Assembly (NCBI GenBank): GCA_948530865.1
Contig: CAOTKV010000001.1
Span: forward strand, 248,001-312,000
Direction: 5' to 3'
Length of the DNA: 64,000 bases
Origin: an uncultured Clostridia bacterium
Lineage (GTDB): Bacteria; Bacillota; Clostridia; TANB77; CAG-508
Below are positions 19,332 to 28,216 of the stretch, piece after piece (position 1 is the stretch's first letter; each line of letters opens with the position of its first letter). Position numbers and translations under genes: made by a program. Under the pieces are notes generated by a model. The model had not been told where the DNA came from, did not search any database, and saw nothing but the letters and a program-made list of their open reading frames with translations.

Positions 19332-20330
19332 ATGGAAGATAACATATTAGATCCTAATTTAATAGATGGAGAAGATTATCAAGAAGTTTCTTTAAGACCA
19401 AAAAAACTAAGTGAATATATTGGACAAAAAAAGGTAAAAGAAAGTATGAGTGTATATATAGAAGCGGCAAAAAAGAGAGGAGAAGCTCTTGACCATGTAC
19501 TTTTATATGGACCTCCAGGTCTTGGAAAAACAACTCTTTCAAATATTATTGCAAATGAATTAGAAAGTAATATAAAAATTACTTCTGGACCTGCAATAGA
19601 AAGACCAGGAGATTTAGCAGCACTACTTACAAATTTAGCTCCAAATGATGTTTTATTTATTGATGAAATACATAGATTAAATAAAAATATAGAAGAAATA
19701 TTATATCCAGCTTTAGAAGATTTTTGCTTAGATATAATTATAGGAAAAGGACCAACAGCCAAGTCAATAAGATTAGACTTACCAAAATTTACTTTAGTTG
19801 GAGCTACAACAAGAGTTGGTTCACTATCTACTCCATTGAGAGATAGATTTGGAATAGTATCAAAACTTGAGTTATATTCTGTAAAAGATTTAACAACAAT
19901 AATAGAAAGATCAAGTAAGCTTTTAGATATAGAAATTGAAAAAGAAGCGGCTTTTGAGCTTGCAAAACGTTCTAGGGGAACTCCTAGAATTGCAAATAGA
20001 TTATTAAAAAGAATCAGAGATTATGCAATGGTATTAGGAGATGGTGTTTTAACACTAGATATAACTAAAATGGCTCTTGATAAATTAGATATTGATGATT
20101 TGGGATTGGATAATACAGATAGAAAAATATTAGAAACAATAATTTATAAATATGCTGGAAAAGCAGTTGGAGTTGAAACATTAGCTGCAACATTAAATGA
20201 AGAAGTTGAAACAATTGAAGATGTTTATGAACCATACTTAATGCAAATAGGTTTTTTGGCAAGAACTCCAAGAGGAAGGGTTGTTACAGCTACAGGATAT
20301 GAGCATTTGGGAATAGAATATAAATTTTAA
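19332..20330 (+). CDS. ruvB: Holliday junction branch migration helicase RuvB
   Basis: RuvB is the hexameric AAA+ motor that drives branch migration of Holliday junctions with RuvA. It shows the N-terminal LRPKKLSEYIGQ, Walker A GPPGLGKTT, Walker B LFIDEIHRL, sensor GATTRVGSLSTPLRDRFG and the C-terminal winged helix ending in TPRGR. The ATG at 19332 is preferred: the run of six G at 19323-19328 acts as its ribosome site and would be coding if the ATG at 19320 were used. ruvA and ruvC are not in the window; ruvB without an adjacent ruvA is unusual but not rare. Confidence 0.96.
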   Translation: MEDNILDPNLIDGEDYQEVSLRPKKLSEYIGQKKVKESMSVYIEAAKKRGEALDHVLLYGPPGLGKTTLSNIIANELESNIKITSGPAIERPGDLAALLTNLAPNDVLFIDEIHRLNKNIEEILYPALEDFCLDIIIGKGPTAKSIRLDLPKFTLVGATTRVGSLSTPLRDRFGIVSKLELYSVKDLTTIIERSSKLLDIEIEKEAAFELAKRSRGTPRIANRLLKRIRDYAMVLGDGVLTLDITKMALDKLDIDDLGLDNTDRKILETIIYKYAGKAVGVETLAATLNEEVETIEDVYEPYLMQIGFLARTPRGRVVTATGYEHLGIEYKF

Positions 20331-20348
20331 GCTTTGAAAGGATAATAT

Positions 20349-21914
20349 ATGAAAAAAGTTATAGTTATAGGAGCAGGACCAGCTGGTTTAACTGCTGCTT
20401 ATGAATTAGTAAAAGATAATAATGAAGAATATGAAGTTATCATATTAGAAGAATCTAACGATATAGGTGGAATTTCAAAAACAGTAAGATATAATGGCAA
20501 TAGAATGGATATAGGAGGACACAGATTTTTCTCAAAAGACCAAGAAGTTATGAACTTTTGGGAAGAATTAATGCCAATACAAGGTGTAAATTCTTTTGAT
20601 GATGAAAAATTAAAAAGAGAAAAACCATTAAAAGAAGGCGGACCAAATCCAGAAAAAGAAGATACAGTAATGCTTGTAAGAACAAGAGTATCAAGAATTT
20701 ATTATTTAAAGAAATTTTTCGATTATCCTATAAGTTTAAAATTGCAAACATTTACAAATATGGGACTTTTCCGTACAATAAAAGCTGGATTTAGTTATTT
20801 AAAAACAATATTTGTAAAGAAAAAAGAAGATTCATTAGAGAATTTTTATATAAATCGTTTTGGTAAAGTTTTATATAGTATGTTTTTTGAAAAATATACA
20901 GAAAAACTTTGGGGAAGACATCCAAAAGAAATCTCAGCAGATTGGGGAGCACAGAGAGTTAAAGGTGTTTCTATTACAGCTGTTATAAAAGATGCTTTTT
21001 CAAAAATATTTAAATCAAAGAAAAAGAAACAAGAAGTTGAAACATCATTAATTGAACAATTCTGGTATCCAAAATATGGACCAGGACAACTTTGGGAAAC
21101 ATTAGCAGAAAAAATAGAAGAAAACGGCGGAAAAATATTAAAGGGTTATTCTGTTAAAAAATTGAAAATCGAAGATAAAACTATAAAAAGTGTAGTATGT
21201 GAAGTAAATGGTGTAGAAGTTATTTTAGAGGGAGATATTTTTATATCTACAATGCCAGTAAAAGATTTAGTAGCAGGATTTATTGGAATAGAAGTACCTC
21301 AAAATATGAAAGATATTGCACTTGGACTTCCATATGTTGATTTTCAAACAGTTGGTGTATTAGTTAAAAAAATAAAATTAACTAATAAAACAAAAATGAA
21401 AACATTAGGAAATATTGTTCCAGATTGTTGGATTTATGTACAAGAGCCAGAAGTTAAAATGTTAAGATTGCAAATATTTAATAACTGGTCACCTTATTTG
21501 GTTAAAGATGCTGAAAATACTGTTTGGATAGGGCTTGAATATACTTGTCAAGAAAATGATAAATATTGGAATATGTCTGATAAAGAATTTTCAGAATTTG
21601 CTATTAATGAACTTGCAAGTATGAATATTATAGATAAAGAAGATGTTTTAGATAGTCATAGAGAAAGAATTAAAAAAGCATATCCAGCATACTTTGATAC
21701 ATATGAACATATGGACAAGCTTGTTGAATATTTAGATACATTTGGTAATCTTTATTGCATTGGTAGAAACGGTCAACATAGATATAATAATATGGATCAT
21801 TCTATGGCAACAGCATTTGAAGCAGTAAAAAATATAAAAGAAGGCATTACAACAAAAGACAATATTTGGAATGTTAATACAGAAAAAGAATATCATGAAA
21901 CAAAAACAAATTAA
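20349..21914 (+). CDS. FAD-dependent oxidoreductase, UDP-galactopyranose mutase/protoporphyrinogen oxidase-like
   Basis: The protein begins with a dinucleotide-binding fold, VIGAGPAGLTAAYEL (GxGxxG), followed by an acidic E at the end of strand 2 (ILEESNDIGG). It also has GGHRFFSK, a motif of the amine-oxidase/UDP-galactopyranose-mutase-like flavoproteins. At 521 residues it is larger than Glf and lacks a clear substrate signature. The next gene encodes a multi-spanning GT-C-like membrane protein 23 bases downstream, so the pair may work on a polyprenyl-linked sugar or cell-surface glycan. That is inference from context; the FAD fold is clear. Confidence 0.75.
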   Translation: MKKVIVIGAGPAGLTAAYELVKDNNEEYEVIILEESNDIGGISKTVRYNGNRMDIGGHRFFSKDQEVMNFWEELMPIQGVNSFDDEKLKREKPLKEGGPNPEKEDTVMLVRTRVSRIYYLKKFFDYPISLKLQTFTNMGLFRTIKAGFSYLKTIFVKKKEDSLENFYINRFGKVLYSMFFEKYTEKLWGRHPKEISADWGAQRVKGVSITAVIKDAFSKIFKSKKKKQEVETSLIEQFWYPKYGPGQLWETLAEKIEENGGKILKGYSVKKLKIEDKTIKSVVCEVNGVEVILEGDIFISTMPVKDLVAGFIGIEVPQNMKDIALGLPYVDFQTVGVLVKKIKLTNKTKMKTLGNIVPDCWIYVQEPEVKMLRLQIFNNWSPYLVKDAENTVWIGLEYTCQENDKYWNMSDKEFSEFAINELASMNIIDKEDVLDSHRERIKKAYPAYFDTYEHMDKLVEYLDTFGNLYCIGRNGQHRYNNMDHSMATAFEAVKNIKEGITTKDNIWNVNTEKEYHETKTN

Positions 21915-21937
21915 AAGTGTTGTAATGAAATTTATAT

Positions 21938-23917
21938 ATGAAAAAACACTTATCTAAAATTTTAATTAACTTAATAATCACATTATTTCTAGAAGTAATT
22001 GTTTTTAACATTACTTCTTATCGTGTTTTATTAGGGAATTTTGAAAAAAGAACTTATACAGAATTTGAACTTGAACAATATGACGATTCAAGAGCTATTT
22101 TAAAAATAGATAATATAAATACAAAAGTAGGAACAATAAAAATTAATTTTGACAAAACAGTAGATGAAGTAAAAGAATATAAAATATATTTTTCAGATGA
22201 GACAAGCTCAAGTTATAGAGGTTTAAACTCCAAAAATTATATTCCTAAAAATGAAAAATCAAAATATATGCCACTATATTTATCAGGTAATGTAAAAGGA
22301 ATAATGATATCTGTTGATAAACATATTTATGAAAGTGAGCAAATATCTGAAGTTGTATTAAATGAAAAGATTCCTTTTGAATTTAATATAGTAAGATTTA
22401 TAATCACTTTAGGAACACTTATAGTTATTTATTTTCTTAAAAATGAAAAAAGCTTTAATGAAGATTATTCAATAAAAAATTTGACTCAAGAATTAGCATT
22501 GCTTTTTGTACTTGCGATATTTTTGGTGCTATCTATTTTTATAAACCAAAATTCAATTGAACCAGATAATTTGAAAATATACAATAAAATGTTTGTAAAC
22601 AGTATATATAAAGGACAATTATATTTAGATTATCAGCCAAGTGAAGATTTTTTAAATTTAGAGAATCCATACGATGATTTGCAAAGAGGAACAGTAGAAA
22701 GAGGAAAAGATTATTTATGGGATACAGCCTATTATAACGGAAAATTTTATGTGTATTTTGGAATTTTACCACTATTAATATTTTTCTTGCCATATTATGC
22801 AATTACAAAAAAATATTTAGATATAGCTACTGTTGTATTTGTTCTTTCAATTGCTATACTAATTTTAATTAAAGAGATTTTAACTAAAATAATAAATAGA
22901 TATTTTGAAAAAATTCCTTTTAAATTTGTGCTATTTTCTTTAATCATGTTATGTGCTGGATCATTAGTACTTTATGCAGAGGGAATGTCAAGAGTTTATG
23001 AACTAGCAATCGTATCAGGACTTTATTGTGTACTTCAAGGAATTTATTTTATTTTAAAATCTTTAGAATGTGATGAAAAGAAATACTTTAATATATTTGC
23101 AGGTTCACTTTTCTTAAGTTTATCAGTTGCATGCAGACCGACAGATTTATTTGTATCAGTTTTAATATTACCTTATTTAATAAAATTATTGATAGAAAAT
23201 GTAAAAGGACTTAAAACAGATAAAAAGCCTTTAATAAAATTGATTTTTGCTGTTGCACTACCATATCTTACAGTTGGTGCATTGCTTATGTTATATAATT
23301 ATGCGAGATTTGAAAATCCTTTTGAATTTGGAACTAAATATCAATTAACTGTTGTAAATATGTCTACATTAAAAAATAGAATTTTTGCACTGCCAACAGG
23401 AATAATTGCAAATTTATTTAGTATACCAAACTTTATACCAGATTTTCCATTTATTACAAATCATAATAAATTATTACAATTTTATGGATACTATTATATA
23501 GAAAATATGATAGGTGGGCTATTTATAATTGCTCCAATTTGCTTTATGAATTTTCTTATTGTAAAAGCAAATAAAAAAACTGAAAATAAAGAGTTAAAAG
23601 TATTGATTAATTCATTAGTAATAGTTGCAACTTTTATAGCTCTTTTAAGTATTATGATGGCTGGAAGTAATGAAAGATATTTAATTGATTATGCTTGGAT
23701 GTTTATATTATCAGGAATTTTAATATTTATAGTAATATTTAATAGTTTAAAATCTGATGAAACCAAAAATATACTAAGAAAGTTTTTAGGAGTAGTTACA
23801 ATATTTACGTTTTTAATTGGAATATGTTCAGGAATTGTTTCAGAAAAAGAAAATATGAAAAATTATTCTGAAGATGTTTACTATAAGACAAAATATATAA
23901 TTTGTTTTTGGGAATAG
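21938..23917 (+). CDS. Polytopic membrane protein, probable GT-C-type glycosyltransferase
   Basis: The 659-residue protein has one N-terminal helix, an extracellular domain (about 30-150) and then roughly ten transmembrane helices. The loop around residues 225-265 contains DYLWDTAYYNGKFYVYFG and is followed by IFFLPYYAI; this layout resembles large membrane glycosyltransferases of the GT39/GT-C type. Charged residues in the first periplasmic loops would be the catalytic candidates. It follows the FAD enzyme gene on the same strand. The substrate is unknown; no strict catalytic motif can be shown. Confidence 0.6.
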   Translation: MKKHLSKILINLIITLFLEVIVFNITSYRVLLGNFEKRTYTEFELEQYDDSRAILKIDNINTKVGTIKINFDKTVDEVKEYKIYFSDETSSSYRGLNSKNYIPKNEKSKYMPLYLSGNVKGIMISVDKHIYESEQISEVVLNEKIPFEFNIVRFIITLGTLIVIYFLKNEKSFNEDYSIKNLTQELALLFVLAIFLVLSIFINQNSIEPDNLKIYNKMFVNSIYKGQLYLDYQPSEDFLNLENPYDDLQRGTVERGKDYLWDTAYYNGKFYVYFGILPLLIFFLPYYAITKKYLDIATVVFVLSIAILILIKEILTKIINRYFEKIPFKFVLFSLIMLCAGSLVLYAEGMSRVYELAIVSGLYCVLQGIYFILKSLECDEKKYFNIFAGSLFLSLSVACRPTDLFVSVLILPYLIKLLIENVKGLKTDKKPLIKLIFAVALPYLTVGALLMLYNYARFENPFEFGTKYQLTVVNMSTLKNRIFALPTGIIANLFSIPNFIPDFPFITNHNKLLQFYGYYYIENMIGGLFIIAPICFMNFLIVKANKKTENKELKVLINSLVIVATFIALLSIMMAGSNERYLIDYAWMFILSGILIFIVIFNSLKSDETKNILRKFLGVVTIFTFLIGICSGIVSEKENMKNYSEDVYYKTKYIICFWE

Positions 23918-23926
23918 GAGAGTAAA

Positions 23927-24499
23927 ATGAAATTATTATTACATACTTGTTGTGCACCTTGTAGCGTGTATTGCATAGACTCATTAAGAGGAGAAGGGAT
24001 AGAACCAGTTTCATATTGGTTCAATCCTAATATACACCCATATATTGAGTATAAAACAAGAAGAGATACTTTAATTGAATATTCAAAAATGATTAATTTA
24101 GAATTAATTATTGATGAAAACTATGGTTTAAGAGAATTTTGTAAAGAAGTAATTGATGATTTAGATAATAGATGTGTTAAATATTGTTATAGAGTTCGTA
24201 TAGAGCAAACTGCAAAATATGCCAAAGAAAATGGATATGATGCTTTTACAAGTACTCTTTTTGTTAGTCCTTATCAAAAACATGAAGAATTAAAAAAAGT
24301 ATGTGAAGAGATGGCCAAAAAATATGATATAGAATTTTTATATAGAGATTTTAGACAAGGATTTAGAGAAGGCCAAAATAAGGCTCGTGAACTTGGATTA
24401 TATATGCAAAAGTACTGTGGATGTGTTTTTTCTGAGGAAGAAAGATATGCACAAAAAATAGAAAAAGATAAAAAGAAGTTTTGTGATATTAATCAATAA
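23927..24499 (+). CDS. queH: Epoxyqueuosine reductase QueH
   Basis: QueH (DUF208) performs the last step of queuosine synthesis in tRNA, reducing epoxyqueuosine, and replaces QueG in many anaerobes. The Fe-S/metal ligands are visible: LHTCCAPCS near the N-terminus, RCVKYCYR in the middle, and KYCGCVFS near the C-terminus. The FTSTLFVSPYQKH motif is typical. Its 190 residues match the family. A GGAG site lies upstream, nine bases after the previous stop. Other queuosine genes are not present in the window. Confidence 0.93.
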   Translation: MKLLLHTCCAPCSVYCIDSLRGEGIEPVSYWFNPNIHPYIEYKTRRDTLIEYSKMINLELIIDENYGLREFCKEVIDDLDNRCVKYCYRVRIEQTAKYAKENGYDAFTSTLFVSPYQKHEELKKVCEEMAKKYDIEFLYRDFRQGFREGQNKARELGLYMQKYCGCVFSEEERYAQKIEKDKKKFCDINQ

Positions 24500-24525
24500 T
24501 TTTAGAAAATAATAGGAGTTAAGAC

Positions 24526-25026
24526 ATGGAAAAAGAATTAAAAGAAGAAACTAAAAAAGCAATAAAGGAAGCAAAGAAAAAACAATCTAAATTTATTAAT
24601 GAATTTAAAGAATTTGCATTAAGAGGAAATGTATTAGATTTAGCAGTTGGTGTATTAATAGGAAGTGCATTTCAAAATATAGTAACTTCTTTTACTAAAA
24701 ACATTATATCACCAATATTAGGGTGCTTTGGTGAAGTGAACTTTTCTGAATTTTCACTTAAAATTGGAAACTTAAATATTACATATGGAGCTTTTATAAC
24801 AGATATAATTAATTTTATAATAATGGCTTTTGTTGTTTTTCTTATTGTAAAATTTATGAATAAGTTAGCAAACCTTGGAAGTAAAAACAAACAAGAAATA
24901 AAAGAAGAAAAAACAACAAAAATTTGTCCATATTGCTTTGGCGAAATTAATATAAAAGCAACTAGATGCATGCATTGTACATCAGAATTGAACAAAGAAG
25001 TAGAAAAGGCTACCTTGAGCAAATAG
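24526..25026 (+). CDS. mscL: Large-conductance mechanosensitive channel MscL with C-terminal zinc ribbon
   Basis: MscL opens under membrane tension to release solutes on hypo-osmotic shock. The pore helix FALRGNVLDLAVGVLIGSAF and the second helix around residues 80-108 are clear. The protein is 166 residues, longer than the usual 130-150, because a zinc ribbon with two CxxC pairs (CPYC ... CMHC) is added at about 131-155. Similar extensions occur in some Firmicutes homologues. The stop codon lies inside a strong hairpin shared with the convergent protease gene. Confidence 0.93.
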   Translation: MEKELKEETKKAIKEAKKKQSKFINEFKEFALRGNVLDLAVGVLIGSAFQNIVTSFTKNIISPILGCFGEVNFSEFSLKIGNLNITYGAFITDIINFIIMAFVVFLIVKFMNKLANLGSKNKQEIKEEKTTKICPYCFGEINIKATRCMHCTSELNKEVEKATLSK

Positions 25027-25043
25027 CTCAAAGTAGCCTTTTT
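25004..25043. terminator. Bidirectional terminator between mscL and the CPBP gene
   Basis: A long, nearly perfect stem (arms about 25004-25021 and 25025-25043) with AAAAGGCTAC pairing with GTAGCCTTTT. It contains the mscL stop codon. Poly-A and poly-T flanks allow termination from both directions. Confidence 0.85.
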
Positions 25044-25050
25044 GAATAAT

Positions 25051-25662
25051 TTAGAGCAATCCCATTATAAGCGGGAACATTGCAAATGCATTGTTAAAAA
25101 TGTGAATTGACATTGTTACACGTAAGTCTTTTGTTTTATAATACCGATAGCCGAAATAAAGTGCATCTCCTATATATGCCCATACATAGTACAGAGCATT
25201 ACTATCGTTAACAACATGCATTGAGGCAAAGATTACTGCTGAAACTATAACATATATTTTTTTGTTAGAGATAAATTGATATGGCAAATACCGAAAAATA
25301 AATTCCTCAAAAATCGGTCCAATAACAATAATCATTATTGAATTAATGATTGGAGCCTGATAAAAACTATTTACAACTTGTGTCTGATTTTCTGGTTCAC
25401 CAATAATAAAAGCAGACAATAGAAAATTTGTGACACAAGAAAATATAAAAAACATTCCGATTTCTTTTATAATTTTAACAATCTCTTTGCCAACATCTTT
25501 TAGTGTAGTATCACATATAGTTTCAAGTAGCCATCTTTCAAAGTAACAGTAAAATATTAAAGTTATTATCGACATAAGTGCGCCAATAATTATATCTACT
25601 GCAAGTGGTAACTGTATTTCCAGTAATGTGATAATAAATAAAGAATAAAGAACAAAGAACAA
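25051..25662 (-). CDS. CPBP-family intramembrane metalloprotease (main part of a frameshifted gene)
   Basis: This frame encodes several transmembrane helices and the CPBP/Abi motifs: EEFIFR (EExxxR), the His in ASMHVVND and the later SIHIFNNA. Such proteases act in prenyl-protein processing, bacteriocin immunity or stress; the role here is unknown. As it stands, the frame would begin at a TTG without a ribosome site. The natural start, MSRINRIF with an AGGAGG site, is at 25726 in another frame. Removing one of two identical 7-bp units at 25650-25663 joins the two frames exactly. The gene is therefore either phase-variable, recently inactivated, or misassembled. Confidence 0.8.
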   Translation of the reverse strand: MFFVLYSLFIITLLEIQLPLAVDIIIGALMSIITLIFYCYFERWLLETICDTTLKDVGKEIVKIIKEIGMFFIFSCVTNFLLSAFIIGEPENQTQVVNSFYQAPIINSIMIIVIGPIFEEFIFRYLPYQFISNKKIYVIVSAVIFASMHVVNDSNALYYVWAYIGDALYFGYRYYKTKDLRVTMSIHIFNNAFAMFPLIMGLL

Positions 25663-25726
25663 ATGCTAAGATTTCCTTTGTTCTATCAACTGTTAACTTA
25701 CTAAAAATCCGATTAATTCTACTCAT
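25538..25726 (-). pseudogene. Out-of-frame 5' end of the CPBP protease gene
   Basis: Starts with ATG at 25726 after AGGAGG and encodes MSRINRIFSKLTVDRTKE. It enters the first membrane segment (ILAFVLCSL) before the 7-bp duplication shifts translation into a short meaningless tail. After loss of one repeat unit it would read on as AFVLYSLFIITLLEIQLP into the protease frame. Confidence 0.75.
25643..25663. repeat. Heptanucleotide tandem repeat in the CPBP gene
   Basis: Two perfect GAACAAA units (25650-25656, 25657-25663) follow one imperfect unit GAATAAA (25643-25649). The unit length is not a multiple of three, so a gain or loss of one copy shifts the frame. Confidence 0.9.
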
Positions 25727-25839
25727 AAATTTTCCTCCTAAATTAACTACAAACTACTAAGTTTTTAAGTTACAATATAAAATACAACAAGAATATTATA
25801 ACACAAAATTATGTAAAGTACAATATCAAAATATAATTG

Positions 25840-25870
25840 AAAAAGCTCTCTTCCAATGGGAAGAGAGCTT
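25840..25870 (-). terminator. Terminator of the M20 peptidase gene
   Basis: Perfect 12-bp stem (25843-25854 / 25859-25870) with a 4-nt loop. On the minus strand it is followed by a T run, just after the peptidase stop. Confidence 0.88.
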
Positions 25871-25873
25871 AAT

Positions 25874-27187
25874 TCATGTAAGAAAATCTTTCATAAAAAT
25901 GCAAAGCATTTTATAGAATTTTAATAAATCATCAATAGAACGGCTTTCATCATTACAGTGGCATAAATCCTCTTCATCATCAGATACTGCAAACCGAGGA
26001 CCAAAGATATTACAGCCAAATTTAGATTTAAAAGCAGCATTATATCCGATTCCAGGAGCAATTGTTGCTATTCCTTTTTTTCCAAGAACCTCTTCATATG
26101 CTTTGATTTGAGATTCTATAATTGGAGAATCAGGATTTATGAAATTCGGCATAGTTAATTTTATAATTTGAATATTAGCATTATATCTATTAGACAAATT
26201 TGAAATTAAATCTAAAAAGTCTGATTCTTTTGTGCAAATAGAAATTCTAAAATTCAAATTTACTGTTAACAATCCATTTTCAATCTTGCAAGTAGTAGGG
26301 CAAACAGATGTTGGTAAAACAGATATACCATTAATCTGATTTATTGTATCCATTACTTCAAAATTAGATAATGTACAATCTTGAATATCGTTCATAAGCT
26401 GTAAAAATGTAGGAAATTGATTTTTGAAAATCTCATATAATTCTTGAACAAGAAGATTCAAAGCATTTTTTCCATTATGAGGAATTGATGAGTGACAAGA
26501 TTTTCCAATTTTACTTATAATGTTTCCATCTGATAAAGTTGCTGTTGCAAATCCTGGTACAATGTTTGTAGCACCACCAGGTATGCTAATATTTTGAATA
26601 AAAGTATCTTTACAGATTTGACTTTTAAAGTTAAATTCGATATCTGCATATCCTCGAGAACCAAACTGAACGCCATCTCCATCAATTGTAGTTGCATAAT
26701 CAGGAATTGGATGATTTTCTAAATTGTATTTTTCCATATCAATCCAAATTCCCTCTTCAGAAGAACCTACAATTATGATCCAAGGCTTGTTAAATACATG
26801 TTCGTAAGTTTTAGCAGAAAGAAGAGCTAAAACTAAAGCGCCTTTGTCATCAATAATTCCTCTTCCATAAATTCTACTATTTAAAATTTCGCCAAGAGGA
26901 TTGTGTTGCCATTTAGATTTGTCATAATCAACAGTATCAATATGACAAACTAATGCTAATTTGCATGAACGATGAAAATTCAAGGGATTGTTAGAAATTC
27001 TCATAACCAATCCGTCAGCTTGTCTATCATAGCAAAAATTGAGTTCTCTGCAAATAATTTCCAATTCATTAAAGACTTTTTGAATACCATAAGAGTCACC
27101 ATTTATGCTATTAATAGCCAAAAGCCGAAGAGAGTAATCTTTTATAATATTCCGAACTTGAAAAGAATCATTCCAATTAATGTTCAT
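25874..27187 (-). CDS. M20-family metallopeptidase (PepV/Sapep-like dipeptidase)
   Basis: The binuclear zinc ligands of the M20 family are present: H82 and D84 in CHIDTVD, D113/D114 in GRGIIDDKG, the catalytic EE at 145-146 in GSSEEG, and TIDGDG. The dimerisation domain includes SSIPHNGKNALN. The C-terminal part has CHCNDESRS in place of the usual conserved His region. The start is the ATG at 27187 (MNINWND), seven bases after AAGGAG; an upstream in-frame start at 27217 would contain this site. The 437-residue length suits dipeptidases. G/C-richer codons and its own terminator mark it as possibly acquired. Confidence 0.82.
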   Translation of the reverse strand: MNINWNDSFQVRNIIKDYSLRLLAINSINGDSYGIQKVFNELEIICRELNFCYDRQADGLVMRISNNPLNFHRSCKLALVCHIDTVDYDKSKWQHNPLGEILNSRIYGRGIIDDKGALVLALLSAKTYEHVFNKPWIIIVGSSEEGIWIDMEKYNLENHPIPDYATTIDGDGVQFGSRGYADIEFNFKSQICKDTFIQNISIPGGATNIVPGFATATLSDGNIISKIGKSCHSSIPHNGKNALNLLVQELYEIFKNQFPTFLQLMNDIQDCTLSNFEVMDTINQINGISVLPTSVCPTTCKIENGLLTVNLNFRISICTKESDFLDLISNLSNRYNANIQIIKLTMPNFINPDSPIIESQIKAYEEVLGKKGIATIAPGIGYNAAFKSKFGCNIFGPRFAVSDDEEDLCHCNDESRSIDDLLKFYKMLCIFMKDFLT

Positions 27188-27395
27188 AAATTTTCTCCTT
27201 TTATATAAATTAGGCAAATGCCTTAAATTATGAGTAGATTATACTACCATTTATGTAAACAGTCAATTTAAAATAGTGATTTTATTAAATTACTAAATAA
27301 TTACATTTTTATAATAATTTAAAAACTTTTAAGAAAAATAATAATTAAATGATATAATAAATTCAAATAATTATATTTATACAAAGGAGATATGT

Positions 27396-28103
27396 ATGGA
27401 AAATCTTGAAAACACGATGGAGATTTCTGCTATAAAGGATAAAAATGAATTAATTAAAAATTTAGAATTGAAAAATCTTATACAATTTAAATTAGATAAA
27501 ACAGAATTTCAAATAAAGGATTTAGATAGTATAGATGAAATAATATTAGATTCTCAAAATATAGTTGGAGCATATAATAAAGTATATTTTGAAGAAGTAA
27601 CTTTATTTAGAAATTTGAAAAAAATATCAATAAGAAATTTAGGTTTAACATTAAATGATATAAAAAATGTAAGTAATATTAAAAATATTGAATTTGTTAA
27701 TTGTGAAATAAGAGATATAACAATGTTTAGTAATGTAGAACATTTATCACTAATTAATACAGAAATAGATAATTTTGAAGAGATAAAAAAATTATCAAAT
27801 CTTATAGAACTACAACTTATTAATATTAAAATTGATAACTTTGAATTTTTAAAAACTTTTACAAATTTAAAAAAATTAGTAATAAAAAATATCAAAGATT
27901 TTTCTTTATCTAAAATTGATTTTTCTTTACCAATAGAATATTTATCAGTAGAAAAAATTGATAAATTGGAATTAGAGATTATTTCAAAATATAAAAATCT
28001 AAAAACATTATCAGTTGATAGAGAAGAATCATATAATTTTGAAAAAGAATTGAAAGAATTAAAAAATATAAAAATTTTATTAAACGATATGTATGAATAT
28101 TAA
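27396..28103 (+). CDS. Cytoplasmic leucine-rich-repeat protein
   Basis: No signal peptide. From about residue 45 onward the sequence is built of 20-24-residue leucine-rich repeats of the internalin/SDS22 type, for example LFRNLKKISIRNLGL, NIKNIEFVNCEI, NVEHLSLINTEI, NLIELQLINIKI, NLKKLVIKNI and NLKTLSV. LRR solenoids bind proteins; the partner is unknown. AAGGAG precedes the ATG. It is the first gene of a co-directional run (27396-32121) with gaps of 10-20 bases that includes a transglutaminase-like and a rhomboid protein, so it may be an adaptor in that group. Confidence 0.75.
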   Translation: MENLENTMEISAIKDKNELIKNLELKNLIQFKLDKTEFQIKDLDSIDEIILDSQNIVGAYNKVYFEEVTLFRNLKKISIRNLGLTLNDIKNVSNIKNIEFVNCEIRDITMFSNVEHLSLINTEIDNFEEIKKLSNLIELQLINIKIDNFEFLKTFTNLKKLVIKNIKDFSLSKIDFSLPIEYLSVEKIDKLELEIISKYKNLKTLSVDREESYNFEKELKELKNIKILLNDMYEY

Positions 28104-28114
28104 AGGAGTAATAT

Positions 28115-28216
28115 ATGATAACTGTTACTAATACTAGAGAATTAGAAAGTAGATATGATTTAAGCACAATAAGAGATGATGAACAAATATTTGTTTTAGG
28201 ACGGAATGGCTGGTAA
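28115..28216 (+). pseudogene. Out-of-frame N-terminus of the transglutaminase-like gene, or short leader peptide
   Basis: ATG 28115 follows AAGGAG and encodes 33 residues (MITVTNTRELESRYDLS ... FVLGRNGW) ending at TAA 28214-28216. Deleting the single C at 28202 would turn the end into LGG-MAGKQ and fuse it perfectly to the next frame. Such an N-terminal segment ending in a double glycine is plausible for the combined protein. Either a one-base insertion, a sequencing error, or genuine coupling by overlapping frames. Confidence 0.6.
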
